This document shows positions 28,576-36,456 of a DNA stretch of 64,000 nt, one piece after another (the first letter of the stretch is position 1; each line of letters begins with the position of its first letter). This DNA comes from Micromonospora zamorensis (GTDB lineage: Bacteria > Actinomycetota > Actinomycetes > Mycobacteriales > Micromonosporaceae), in assembly GCF_900090275.1 (NCBI RefSeq), contig NZ_LT607755.1, forward strand, positions 4,154,001 to 4,218,000. Reading direction: 5' to 3'. The translations under genes were made by a program, and so were the position numbers. The notes under the pieces were generated by a model that saw only the letters and a program-made list of their open reading frames with translations, made no database searches and had not been told where the DNA came from.

Positions 28576-28662
28576 ATGAGCCGCTACGTCGCCCCGCTGG
28601 GCTTCACCCTCGCCGCCGTCTGGGTGGCCATCGTCTTCGTGCTCGCCGGTGGCGGTCACTGA
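28576..28662 (+). CDS. 28-residue single-helix membrane peptide
   Basis: A short open frame starting with MSRYVAPLGFTLAAVWVAI and continuing through a hydrophobic stretch to a GGGH end. A basic start, one ideal membrane helix (about residues 6-24) and a polar end are what a genuine small membrane protein looks like. GGAG lies 6 bases before the ATG. The long structured leader in front suggests controlled expression. It could be a small regulatory subunit or a leader peptide; no family is recognised. It is convergent with the VWA gene. Confidence 0.5.
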   Translation: MSRYVAPLGFTLAAVWVAIVFVLAGGGH

Positions 28663-28703
28663 CCGCTCCGGATCGGCGGCGGCTGGAGCTGCCCCGTGCT
28701 GGT

Positions 28704-28732
28704 GCCGGCGGCGGTCGCTGACCACCGCCGGC
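28704..28732. terminator. Hairpin between convergent genes
   Basis: GCCGGCGG (28704-28711) and CCGCCGGC (28725-28732) pair around a loop that can extend the stem through GGT/ACC. It lies 8 bases from the VWA stop codon and can serve both strands. Confidence 0.55.
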
Positions 28733-28739
28733 CCGTCGT

Positions 28740-29690
28740 TCAGAGCATCCGGGACGACCACAGCAGGCTGAGCGCGCCCGCGCAGAGCGCCAACAGCAAC
28801 GCGAACCCCGCGTACCACTGGGTCACCTCACGCGGCTCGGTGCGGAACCCGATCGAGCTGCCCATGTCCTGGTAGACCTGCTTCAGCTCGCTCACCGAGG
28901 CCGCCTCGTAGAAGTAACCCTCGGTGGTCTCGGCAAGCTCGGCGAGCGCCATCCGGTCCACCGGCACCCGCTGCAACTGCCCGCCGATGTCGACCTGGCC
29001 CGTGTCGGTGCCGAAGGCGATGGTGGAGACCGGGACGTTGGCCGCCTGCGCGGCGGCCGCCGCCTCCTCCACCGCGCGACCGGAGGTGCGGAAACCGTCG
29101 GAGAGCAGCACGATCCGTGCCGGTGGGATGCCCGCCGCGCCATCGGCCGGCACCGACCGGATCGCCTCCAGGCACGTGAACACCGCCTCGCCGGTCGCGG
29201 TCGCCTCGGCCAGCACCAGCCCGTCGATGGCACTGGTCACCGCGTCCCGGTCCTTGCCCGGCGGCACCAGCACGTTGGCCGCCTTGGCGAACGACACGAG
29301 GCCCAGGTTGTAGCTCTCCGGCAGCTCACCGACGAACTGCTTGGCCGCCTCCTGGGCCGCCTCCAACCGGTTCGGCGCCACGTCGTCGGCCTGCATCGAC
29401 AACGACACGTCGATGGCGAGCATCACCGTGGCCCGCTCCAGCGGCTCCTTGGTGTCCACCGCCGGCCGGGCCAGCGCGGTGGCCAGCACCAGCAGGCAGA
29501 GCAGGAACGCGGTGGCCGGGACGTGCCGTCGCCAGCCGAGCCCCTTCGGCGCCACCGTACGCAGCAGGTCCACGTTGGTGAACCGCATCGCGTACGCCCG
29601 GCGGTGCAGCTGCCGCCAGATGTAGAACGCGGCGAGCGCGAACACCGGCAGCACGGCCAGCAGCCACCACGGTTGCATGAAACGGATCAT
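28740..29690 (-). CDS. VWA-domain membrane protein (BatA-like)
   Basis: A 316-residue protein with a membrane helix at about residues 8-25 and another near 58-75, a von Willebrand A domain with metal site VMLAIDVSLSMQADDVAPNR (DxSxS), and a final helix (about 292-312). MoxR/DUF58/VWA operons build chaperone-like complexes that mature or insert metal into partner proteins or support envelope integrity. Its ATG overlaps the DUF58 stop (ATGA). It is the last of three genes. The partner protein is not in the window. Confidence 0.92.
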   Translation of the reverse strand: MIRFMQPWWLLAVLPVFALAAFYIWRQLHRRAYAMRFTNVDLLRTVAPKGLGWRRHVPATAFLLCLLVLATALARPAVDTKEPLERATVMLAIDVSLSMQADDVAPNRLEAAQEAAKQFVGELPESYNLGLVSFAKAANVLVPPGKDRDAVTSAIDGLVLAEATATGEAVFTCLEAIRSVPADGAAGIPPARIVLLSDGFRTSGRAVEEAAAAAQAANVPVSTIAFGTDTGQVDIGGQLQRVPVDRMALAELAETTEGYFYEAASVSELKQVYQDMGSSIGFRTEPREVTQWYAGFALLLALCAGALSLLWSSRML

Positions 29691-30670
29691 CGTGTCGTCC
29701 CCCGGGTGCGGGCGTGCCGCTGCGCGGCCACGAATCGCACCATGTCCAGCAGCCAGTCTCGGTCGGTACGCAGACGCAGGTGGGCCGCGCCGGCGCCACG
29801 CAGTGCGGCGGCGATCGTGGCCCGTTGGGCGGCGGCGGCATCAGCGTAGCGCTGCCGCAGTCGAGGGTCGGCGGTCTGCACCTCGTGCAGCTCGCCGGTC
29901 TCCGGGTCGACCACCGGCAGCACGCCCACGTCGGGCAACTCCAGCTCCCGAGGGTCGATCACCTCAATCGCCAGCACGTCGTGGCGGACCCGGAGCTTGC
30001 GCAACGGACGGGCCCACTGCTCGGCCGGCGAGAGGAAGTCCGACACCACCACGGCCACCCCGCGTCGACGGGGCGGACGGTTGAGCATCTCGATCAGGGC
30101 GCCCAGATCACCACGACCGGGCTGGATGGTGGTGCCGGCGACCGTACGCAACAGGCCCTGCGCCTCCTTGCGACCGGAACGGGCCGGCAGGCGGGTGAGC
30201 ACCCCCGGCCCGGCCGGTGGCGGCGTGCCCCGCCAGCGTCGGGCCGGGGCGGACGCGCCGCCGCCGGTGCCGATCACGGCGCCGATCCGGTTGCCGCCAC
30301 GCACCGTCAGGTGGGTGATGGCAGCCGCGGCGGCGACCACCACCTCGCGCTTGAGCCACTGCCCGGTGCCGAAGTCCAGGCTGGCGGACAGGTCCAGAGC
30401 CAGCCAGGTCTCCAGCTCCCGGTCAGCGACCGTACGCCGGACGTGCGGAGTCGTGGTGCGTGCGGTGACCGGCCAGTCCATCCGGCGCACGTCGTCGCCG
30501 GGGCGGTACTCCCGTGACTCCCCCGCCTCGCTGCCCGGTCCGGGCAGCAGGCCGGCGTAGTCGCCCTGGAGCAGACCGTCGAGCTTGCGGGTGACGAGCA
30601 GTTGCAGCCGGGACAGCACGGCCTCGCTGCGGTCGGCGAGGGGGGCGGGACGAGGGGTGGGTGAGGTCAC
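29687..30670 (-). CDS. DUF58 protein of a MoxR operon
   Basis: A 327-residue protein with the DUF58 signature GESREYRPGDDVRRMDWPVTA (about residues 51-71) and a following VWA-like fold (LALDLSASLDFG, VAVVVSDFL). No membrane helix is visible, unlike many DUF58 proteins, so it is probably cytoplasmic and docks MoxR to the VWA protein. GTG 30670 overlaps the MoxR stop (GTGA), and its stop overlaps the VWA start: a tightly coupled operon. Confidence 0.93.
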   Translation of the reverse strand: MTSPTPRPAPLADRSEAVLSRLQLLVTRKLDGLLQGDYAGLLPGPGSEAGESREYRPGDDVRRMDWPVTARTTTPHVRRTVADRELETWLALDLSASLDFGTGQWLKREVVVAAAAAITHLTVRGGNRIGAVIGTGGGASAPARRWRGTPPPAGPGVLTRLPARSGRKEAQGLLRTVAGTTIQPGRGDLGALIEMLNRPPRRRGVAVVVSDFLSPAEQWARPLRKLRVRHDVLAIEVIDPRELELPDVGVLPVVDPETGELHEVQTADPRLRQRYADAAAAQRATIAAALRGAGAAHLRLRTDRDWLLDMVRFVAAQRHARTRGTTR

Positions 30671-31773
30671 GGCCGCTGCCCGGGCCAGCCAGCGCCCGGC
30701 GGCGGCGCGGTCGACGACGGGGTGGCCTGCTGGCGGGGGGCGACGGCCGGGAGAGGGATCGTCGACATCACCCGGTGCACGATGTGGTCGGCGGGCACGT
30801 CGTCGGCCAGCGCGTCGTAGCTGAGCACCAACCTGTGCCGCAGGATGTCCGGTGCGATGTCCTGCACGTCCTGCGGCAGGGCGTAGTCGCGTCCCCGCAG
30901 CAGCGCCAGGGCGCGGGTGGCCCGGACCAGGCCCAGTGAGGCGCGCGGGCTGGCCCCGTACTGGATCAGTTGCGCGACGTCGGGCATCCCGTGCTCGGCC
31001 GGGGCGCGGGTGGCCAACACCAACCGGACCGCGTAGTCGACCAGGGCGTTGTGCACGAAGACCTGGTCCGCCTTGCGTTGCAGGGCGATCAGCTCGGGGG
31101 TGTCGAACACCGCGGTCGGCTCCGGCGGGGACACGCCCATCCGGTAGACGATCTCCCGTTCCTCCGCGTCGGTCGGGTAGCCCACCACGATCTTCATGAG
31201 GAACCGGTCCCGCTGCGCCTCCGGCAGCGGATAGACGCCCTCCTGCTCGATCGGGTTCTGGGTGGCCATCACCAGGAACGGGTCGGGCACCCGGTGGGTC
31301 TCCCCGCCGATGGACACCTGCCGCTCGCTCATCACCTCCAGCAGCGCCGACTGCACCTTCGCCGGAGCGCGGTTGATCTCGTCGGCGAGCAGGAAGTTGA
31401 CGAAGACCGGGCCCAGCTCGACGTCGAACTTCTCACTCGACTGCCGGTAGATCCGGGTGCCCATGATGTCGGCCGGCACCAGGTCCGGGGTGAACTGCAC
31501 CCGGGCGAAGGACCCGCCGACGACCTTGGCGAGAGTCTCCACGGCGAGCGTCTTGGCGACCCCGGGCACCCCTTCGATCAGGCAGTGGCCCCGGGCGAGC
31601 AACGCGACGAACATCCGCTCCACCATCCGGTCCTGCCCGACGATCACGCGTTTGATCTCGAACAGCGCCTTCTCCAGCAGAGTGGCGTCCTGCGCGGGCG
31701 TGGTCACCGGCGCAGGCGTCTGCGGTGCCGCCCCGTTCGGCGTCGGGGCGTCGGGCATGGTCGGCTGGGCCAC
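30667..31773 (-). CDS. MoxR-family AAA+ ATPase
   Basis: A 368-residue ATPase. Walker A reads EGVPGVAKT (the MoxR form), Walker B FLLADEINRAPAKVQSALLE, sensor 1 MATQNPIEQEG, and the arginine finger/sensor 2 part ASPRASLGLVRATRALALLR. Proline-rich tails flank the core. It powers the DUF58/VWA partners as a chaperone. GTG 31773 has GGAGG 4 bases upstream. First gene of the three-gene operon; the 240 bases upstream are shared with a divergent small gene. Confidence 0.95.
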   Translation of the reverse strand: MAQPTMPDAPTPNGAAPQTPAPVTTPAQDATLLEKALFEIKRVIVGQDRMVERMFVALLARGHCLIEGVPGVAKTLAVETLAKVVGGSFARVQFTPDLVPADIMGTRIYRQSSEKFDVELGPVFVNFLLADEINRAPAKVQSALLEVMSERQVSIGGETHRVPDPFLVMATQNPIEQEGVYPLPEAQRDRFLMKIVVGYPTDAEEREIVYRMGVSPPEPTAVFDTPELIALQRKADQVFVHNALVDYAVRLVLATRAPAEHGMPDVAQLIQYGASPRASLGLVRATRALALLRGRDYALPQDVQDIAPDILRHRLVLSYDALADDVPADHIVHRVMSTIPLPAVAPRQQATPSSTAPPPGAGWPGQRP

Positions 31774-31929
31774 CGGTCCTCCACAGCGTTGGTCGTCGTC
31801 GCGGCTCGTGCGGTATCAAGACTCGCACGCCTTGCTGAGTGTCGAGGTGGGGAGAAGCCGATTTTTGCCGCGCCGTCCCCGGCGGCCGAATCGTGCGTCG
31901 CGGGCGTGCACGGACCGGCCCGCCGCGTG

Positions 31930-32006
31930 TACGATTCACCCCGTCGCCGGGCGGCTCCCCCCGTGGTCGCCCGGCGATCAAACTTTCTCTCCCGCCGCCC
32001 TAGACT
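31930..32006 (+). promoter_or_regulatory. Two -10 boxes and a hairpin before the small cysteine protein
   Basis: TACGAT at 31930-31935 sits in the same context (GTGTACGAT) as the box at 28279. A hairpin with TCGCCGGGCG (31944-31953) and CGCCCGGCGA (31968-31977) follows. TAGACT (32001-32006) ends 7 bases before ATG 32014 and would give a leaderless message. Two promoters with an intervening hairpin are possible. Confidence 0.45.
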
Positions 32007-32013
32007 GGCCGGG

Positions 32014-32244
32014 ATGAGCATCCCCTCCCCCGCCGACGAGGCCCTGGTCTGCTCGGCCCGGGGCTGCCGCGCCGCTGCCGTCTGGGCCCTTGAGTGGAAC
32101 AATCCGCGGCTGCACGACGCCGATCGGCGCAAGACCTGGCTGGCCTGCGACGAGCACCGGAGCACTCTCGGGGGCTTCCTGGACGCTCGCGGCTTCCTGC
32201 GTGCCGTCACTCCGGTGCCCGGATCGCCTACGCTCGACGTGTGA
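32014..32244 (+). CDS. Small cysteine-containing actinobacterial protein
   Basis: A 76-residue protein with spaced cysteines: LVCSARGCRAAAVWALEWNN early and TWLACDEHRSTLGGFL later. The C-x4-C ... C-x2-H arrangement suggests a zinc site. Small proteins of this type are widespread in actinomycetes and sometimes carry an unsupported acetone carboxylase label; I do not endorse that function. The start follows TAGACT closely. The last codons overlap the GTG of the next gene, so the two are coupled with the PH-domain genes. Confidence 0.8.
   Translation: MSIPSPADEALVCSARGCRAAAVWALEWNNPRLHDADRRKTWLACDEHRSTLGGFLDARGFLRAVTPVPGSPTLDV
32229..32240 (+). promoter_or_regulatory. -10 box before the first PH-domain gene
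   Basis: TACGCT at 32229-32234 ends 6 bases before GTG 32241, inside the end of the previous gene. An internal leaderless promoter is possible. Confidence 0.3.
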
Positions 32245-33023
32245 GCGGCGACCCACCGGCTTCCCCCGGCCCCACCTCCCCGTCCTGGCCGCCCACCCCG
32301 GCCCCCGAACCCGGCGTCGAGCCGCCGCCCGGTGCGTTCCCCGCACCCGGCACGCTCGGCCCGGAGCCCGCCGCGCCCGACGTCTCCTGGCCCGCCCCAC
32401 TGCCACCGGCGGCTCTGCCACCACCCGACCACCGGCCGCAGCCCGGCGCCGACCAGCGCGCGCCGGACCTGCCGGCACCCGGCCTCCTGCCACCCGCCCC
32501 CTCCGGCCCGCTGTCCACTGGTGCGCCGGTGGGGCGAGGGCCGCTGGAGCCCTGGCCGGACACGGTCAACTGGCAGCCGATCTGCACCGACCTGATCTGG
32601 GTGGAGCTGATCCGGCTGGGGGTCGTGGTCGCCATCGGGCTGGCGGTGACGGGAGTGGGCTGGGCGTTGAGCGGCCACTGGCTGTTCGGGCTCGCCGTCG
32701 CCGTCGTCGTGCTGCTCGGCGTGTGGCGGGCCATCGCGATCGTCCGGGCGGTGCGAGCCTGGGGGTACGCCGAGCGGGAGAACGACCTGCTGGTCCGGCA
32801 CGGGCTGCTGGTCCGGCGGCTCTCCATCGTCCCGTACTCGCGGATGCAGTTCGTCGACGTCAGCGCCGGGCCGTTGGAACGCGCCTTCGACCTGGCCACC
32901 GTGCAACTGCACACCGCCGCGGCGGCGAGCGACGCCCGGGTGCCCGGGCTGCGCCCGGCGGAGGCGTCCCGGCTGCGCGACCGGCTCACCGCGCTCGGCG
33001 AGGACCGGGCCGAGGGCCTGTGA
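32241..33023 (+). CDS. Membrane protein with a bacterial PH (bPH2) domain
   Basis: A 260-residue protein: about 110 residues of proline-rich disordered N-terminus, then two membrane helices (about residues 124-145 and 148-170), then a bPH2 domain (RENDLLVRHGLLVRRLSIVP followed by YSRMQFVDVSAGPLERAFDL). This is the YdbS-like half of the YdbS/YdbT pair; the YdbT-like partner follows. GTG 32241 overlaps the previous stop. Its own stop codon lies in the first copy of a 60-base repeat, implying the repeat was inserted at or after the gene end. Confidence 0.85.
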   Translation: MSGDPPASPGPTSPSWPPTPAPEPGVEPPPGAFPAPGTLGPEPAAPDVSWPAPLPPAALPPPDHRPQPGADQRAPDLPAPGLLPPAPSGPLSTGAPVGRGPLEPWPDTVNWQPICTDLIWVELIRLGVVVAIGLAVTGVGWALSGHWLFGLAVAVVVLLGVWRAIAIVRAVRAWGYAERENDLLVRHGLLVRRLSIVPYSRMQFVDVSAGPLERAFDLATVQLHTAAAASDARVPGLRPAEASRLRDRLTALGEDRAEGL

Positions 33024-33139
33024 GCGCGAGGAGTGAGCCGGGGTTGCGAGCCCCGCAGTCGCGAACGAAAGGCGACTCTGTGAGCGCGAGGAGTGAGCCG
33101 GGGTTGCGAGCCCCGCAGTCGCGAACGAAAGGCGACCCT
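33020..33139 (+). repeat. Two perfect-period 60-base tandem repeats
   Basis: Copies at 33020-33079 and 33080-33139 are the same except for one base near the end (ACTCT/ACCCT). Each begins GTGAGCGCGAGGAGTGAGCC and contains CGGGG-TTGCGAG-CCCCG, a small hairpin. In one frame each encodes the 20-residue VSARSEPGLRAPQSRTKGDS or a near copy. From memory, very similar sequence occurs at gene starts in Micromonospora genomes; this needs a search. Confidence 0.95.
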
Positions 33140-33186
33140 GTCAGCGCCCGCGCCCGCAGCCGCCGACCGCGCCGAGGGCCGCTCCG

Positions 33187-34668
33187 ATGAGTGACGGGCC
33201 CGCCGAGCCGAGCACCGTGCCACCCACCGGCCCGACGCCACCGGGCCCGGTGCTGCCCGCTGGCGCGCCAACTACTGGCGCGGCACCGCCGGGGTCGATG
33301 CCGCCGGGGGCGCCCGCGCCGTGGCCGGCACCGGCCGGCGGTGCCGACGGTGAGCCCAGGCAGCGACTGCACCCGCTCAGCCCGGTCCTGCACGGTGCCA
33401 AGTCACTGGTCGTGGTGATCGCCGGGTTGTCCTGGTCGACGCTGTCCCGGGTGGGCTTCGGCTGGTTCGCCGCCATGGTGGCGGTGCTGGCTCTCGGCGC
33501 GACCGTGCTGTCGGTGGTGAGCTGGTACAACACCGGCTACCACGTGGTCGGCCGCGAACTACGGGTGTACGAGGGGCTGCTCTGGCGTCGTACCCGGGCC
33601 ATCCCGTTGGAACGACTGCAGGCCGTGGAGGTGGTCCGACCGCTGCTCGCCCAGCTCACCGGTCTGGCCGAGCTGCGCCTGGAGGTGGTCGGCGGGGGCA
33701 AGACCGAGGCGCCGCTGGCGTACCTCGGGGTGGCCGACGCGGCCCGGCTGCGCGAGCGGCTGCTGGCACTGGCCGGGCGGGTCGCGCAGGCACCCGCCCC
33801 GGAGCACGCGGGCGCCGTGGTGCTCCCGGGAGCGGCGGCGCCGACGGCGGCCGCGCCGGGCCGGCCACTGCACGCGGTACGCAACGAGAGCCTGCTGATC
33901 AGCCAACTGCTCACCCCGCAGGCGTTCCTGCTCCCGTTCGGTGTGGCCTTCGTCGTGGTGCAGTTCCTCACCGCCGGGTCGTGGTCGTTCGTCGCGGTGG
34001 CGAGCACGCTGACCGCGATGGCCGGCGTGCTGCTGCAACCGGTGCGGCGGGTGCTCGACGACTGGAACTTCCGGCTGGCCCGCGACGGCGGCACGCTGCG
34101 GGTGCACAACGGCCTGCTGGAGACGCGGGCGCAGACCGTGCCGCTGGCGCGGGTGCAGACCGTACGGGCCACCTGGCCGCTGCTCTGGCGGATGAAGGGC
34201 TGGCTGCGGCTGCGCCTGGAGGTGGCCGGCTACTCCGTCGCGGAGGCTGACGACCGCAACCGGCCCGACCGGCTGCTGCCGGTCGGTGACCTGCCGACCG
34301 CGACGATGATCGTCGCGGAGGTGCTTCCGGGGGTACGCCTCGACGCGCTGGCGCTGAGCCCTCCGCCGACCCGGACCCGGTGGCTGCACCCGCTGGGCCG
34401 TCGCGCGTTCGGCGCCGGGCTCTTCGACGAGGTCTTCGTCACCCGCTCCGGGCGGGTCACCCGGCAGGTGGTGATCGTGCCGTACGCCCGCATCCAGAGC
34501 GTGCGGGTGGTGCAGGGGCCGATCCAACGCCGACTCGGGTTGGCCTCCGTGCACGCCGACACCGCGGGCGGTTCCGGTGCCACCGCCCAGGACCGCGACC
34601 TGGCAGAAGCCTGGGCCCTGGCCGCAGACCTGACCACAAGAGCCCACCAGGCCCGCAACCCCACCTGA
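33187..34668 (+). CDS. Membrane protein with two or three bacterial PH domains (YdbT-like)
   Basis: A 493-residue protein: proline-rich N-terminus (about residues 1-60), helix pair near 72-112, bPH2 domain (GRELRVYEGLLWRRTRAIPL and ERLQAVEVVRPLLAQLTGLA), a second helix pair near 240-280, a second PH domain (RLARDGGTLRVHNGLLETRA, TVPLARVQTVRATWPLLWRM) and a third (DEVFVTRSGRVTRQVVIVPY, ARIQSVRVVQGPIQRRLGLA). This matches the YdbT layout. Function is unknown, but YdbS/YdbT have been linked to envelope stress tolerance in Bacillus. It starts 47 bases after the tandem repeat. Confidence 0.88.
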   Translation: MSDGPAEPSTVPPTGPTPPGPVLPAGAPTTGAAPPGSMPPGAPAPWPAPAGGADGEPRQRLHPLSPVLHGAKSLVVVIAGLSWSTLSRVGFGWFAAMVAVLALGATVLSVVSWYNTGYHVVGRELRVYEGLLWRRTRAIPLERLQAVEVVRPLLAQLTGLAELRLEVVGGGKTEAPLAYLGVADAARLRERLLALAGRVAQAPAPEHAGAVVLPGAAAPTAAAPGRPLHAVRNESLLISQLLTPQAFLLPFGVAFVVVQFLTAGSWSFVAVASTLTAMAGVLLQPVRRVLDDWNFRLARDGGTLRVHNGLLETRAQTVPLARVQTVRATWPLLWRMKGWLRLRLEVAGYSVAEADDRNRPDRLLPVGDLPTATMIVAEVLPGVRLDALALSPPPTRTRWLHPLGRRAFGAGLFDEVFVTRSGRVTRQVVIVPYARIQSVRVVQGPIQRRLGLASVHADTAGGSGATAQDRDLAEAWALAADLTTRAHQARNPT

Positions 34669-34702
34669 CCCCCGCACCCACCCCCACCCCCGCCGCACCT
34701 CG

Positions 34703-34763
34703 GTTGATCATGAAGTTATAGCCGCGACACGCCGTCGGGGCGAGCGCTAACTTCATGATCAAC
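34703..34763. repeat. Perfect 16-base intergenic palindrome
   Basis: GTTGATCATGAAGTTA (34703-34718) and its exact complement (34748-34763) enclose a 29-base loop. The outer TTGATCA end resembles the 4609/13125/41020 family but the inner sequence differs. It lies between convergent genes and may act as a terminator. Confidence 0.85.
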
Positions 34764-34810
34764 GGGAGCTGGCGGGGCCGTACGCCGACCCCGGGCCGGG
34801 CCGGGGTGGG

Positions 34811-35890
34811 TCAGTGGTCGGTCTTTGTGGGTTCGCGTGGGGGGCGCTGGGTGGTGGGTGGGTGTTCGGCGTCGTCGTCGGGGGCGGTGGCCTGCCTTGG
34901 TGGTTCCGTGCGGGGCGGTGGGGGTCCGGCCTTCGGGTGGCGGATGCGCCACGCAGCCCAGCCGCGCTCGGCCAGACCGACCACCAGGAAGGTCAGCCCC
35001 ACGTACGCCCAGCCGACCAGCACGTCGATCACGTAGTGCTCACCCGAGTAGACCAGGGTGAAGGTCATCGCCAGCGGGTACGCGAGCAGCAGCGGCCACC
35101 AGCGACGGCGGGTGCTGGTCAGGAAGAACAGCACCACGAACAGCGCCCACGCGGTGTGCAGCGACGGCATCGCGGCGACCGGGTTGGAGGCGATCTGGCC
35201 GGCGTTGAGGACGTTGCCGGCACCGTGCATGCCGAACGCCTTCCAGCCCCGGGTGGAGATCCGGGCGACCTCGGTGAGCAGCCCGTTCTGTGCTGCCCAC
35301 CACGGCGGGGCGGCCGGGTAGATGAAGTAGGTGACCAGGCCGGCGGCGCAGAGGAAACCCCAACGCCGCATGTACGCGGCCCAGCGGTGCCGGTCGCGTA
35401 GCCAGAGCACCGCGGCGGCGGCCAACGCCACCACGAAGTGCGAGAAGTACACCCAGCTCGCCGCGACGTCCCACCAGTGCACCTGCGGGTGGTACAGGTG
35501 CTGCTGCAACCAGACGGTCGGCACCTCGCCGCCGGTGGCCCAGCCGAACATGAACCGGTCGGCGACGATCAGCTCCATCGCGTGCGGGGTGGCCCCGTTG
35601 TCGGCGAAGCCGCGCGACAGGTTGTACACGACGAACAGCAGCACCACCGGCACCCAGTCCCGGGCGAAGCGCAGGTGACTGCGCCACGGCCGGTCGCTGT
35701 TCCAGGCGATGGTCGCGAGCCAGATCCAGACGAAGGCGTACGCGGGGTCGGTGGGCAGCCCGATGGCCAGCCACGCGGCCACGAAGGTGACCGCCCAGAC
35801 GGTCATCGCGACGACACGACGACGACCCCCGTCCGGGGACGCGGGCGGGTCGGTCCGGGCGGGGGGCTGGGGGTCAGTCACGACGGCCAT
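34811..35890 (-). CDS. PAP2-superfamily membrane protein (inositol phosphorylceramide synthase-like)
   Basis: A 359-residue protein with about six membrane helices. The PAP2 motifs are partly visible: AMPSLHTAWALFVVLF (motif 2, SxHT) and VYSGEHYVIDVLVGWAYV (motif 3, with histidine and aspartate). WWDVAASWVYFSHFV and the FIYPAAPPWWA loop match the actinobacterial AUR1-like PAP2 group, related to phosphatidylinositol/ceramide phosphotransferases. Probable role: transfer or removal of phosphate head groups at the membrane. ATG 35890 follows TAACCT by 8 bases. A hydrophilic acidic, proline-rich tail ends the protein. Confidence 0.85.
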   Translation of the reverse strand: MAVVTDPQPPARTDPPASPDGGRRRVVAMTVWAVTFVAAWLAIGLPTDPAYAFVWIWLATIAWNSDRPWRSHLRFARDWVPVVLLFVVYNLSRGFADNGATPHAMELIVADRFMFGWATGGEVPTVWLQQHLYHPQVHWWDVAASWVYFSHFVVALAAAAVLWLRDRHRWAAYMRRWGFLCAAGLVTYFIYPAAPPWWAAQNGLLTEVARISTRGWKAFGMHGAGNVLNAGQIASNPVAAMPSLHTAWALFVVLFFLTSTRRRWWPLLLAYPLAMTFTLVYSGEHYVIDVLVGWAYVGLTFLVVGLAERGWAAWRIRHPKAGPPPPRTEPPRQATAPDDDAEHPPTTQRPPREPTKTDH

Positions 35891-35904
35891 CGTCGTCAAG
35901 GTTA
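35891..35904 (-). promoter_or_regulatory. -10 box of the PAP2 gene
   Basis: TAACCT on the minus strand (35899-35904) ends 8 bases before the ATG at 35890. No ribosome binding site is seen. Confidence 0.4.
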
Positions 35905-36038
35905 ACGACGGTCGCGGCATCGACCGACGGGGACCACCCGGCGAAGCCGTGCACAGGTGGGCGGCGGTCGACGCCGGATGCCCGGGCAGGGGCCCGGCGG
36001 GATCCCCGGGCGGGTGCTCGGCGGGCTCGGCGAGCACC

Positions 36039-36051
36039 TAGGCTGACGACC
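36039..36051 (+). promoter_or_regulatory. -10 box of the thioesterase gene
   Basis: TAGGCT at 36039-36044 ends 7 bases before ATG 36052, consistent with a leaderless message. Confidence 0.45.
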
Positions 36052-36456
36052 ATGCAGGAGCAGCCCGAGCCGGCCTTCGCGCCGGGTCTGACCGCCCAGG
36101 TCGAGTTGACCGTCACCGACGCGGACACCGCCCAGGCGGTCGGTTCCGGGGACGTACCGGTGCTGGGCACTCCCCGGGTGCTCGCGCTGGCCGAGGCGGC
36201 CACCGTCGCGGCGACAGCTGTCGAGATGCCGCCCGGGTCGACGACAGTGGGCACCCGGGTCGAGCTGGAGCACCTGGCGCCGACCGTGGTCGGTCGGACG
36301 GTCCGGGCGCAGGCGCTGTTGGCGACCGTCGACGGTCGCCGGCTGTCGTTCGAGGTCACGGTCAGCGACGGCGACCAGACGGTGGCCCGGGGCCGGGTGG
36401 ACCGGATCATGGTGGACCGGCAACGTTTCGTCGAGCGCGCCGGGCGTGCGTCGTGA
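36052..36456 (+). CDS. Hotdog-fold thioesterase (FlK-like)
   Basis: A 134-residue protein resembling the fluoroacetyl-CoA thioesterase FlK group of hotdog enzymes: DVPVLGTPRVLALAEAATVA on the central helix (with Thr/Glu candidates for catalysis) and the beta strands TTVGTRVELEHLAPTVVGR, VRAQALLATVDGRRLSFEVT. It probably hydrolyses a small acyl-CoA in the cytoplasm. Its last codon overlaps the GTG of a metallo-beta-lactamase-fold gene, so the two are coupled. True fluoroacetate specificity should not be assumed. Confidence 0.85.
   Translation: MQEQPEPAFAPGLTAQVELTVTDADTAQAVGSGDVPVLGTPRVLALAEAATVAATAVEMPPGSTTVGTRVELEHLAPTVVGRTVRAQALLATVDGRRLSFEVTVSDGDQTVARGRVDRIMVDRQRFVERAGRAS

Noticed and set aside
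32014..32244. Acetone carboxylase subunit
   Set aside because: Small proteins like this sometimes carry that label, but 76 residues with a putative zinc site give no support for it.
36052..36456. Fluoroacetate resistance (FlK)
   Set aside because: Fold similarity only; no fluorinase or other fluorometabolite genes are near.
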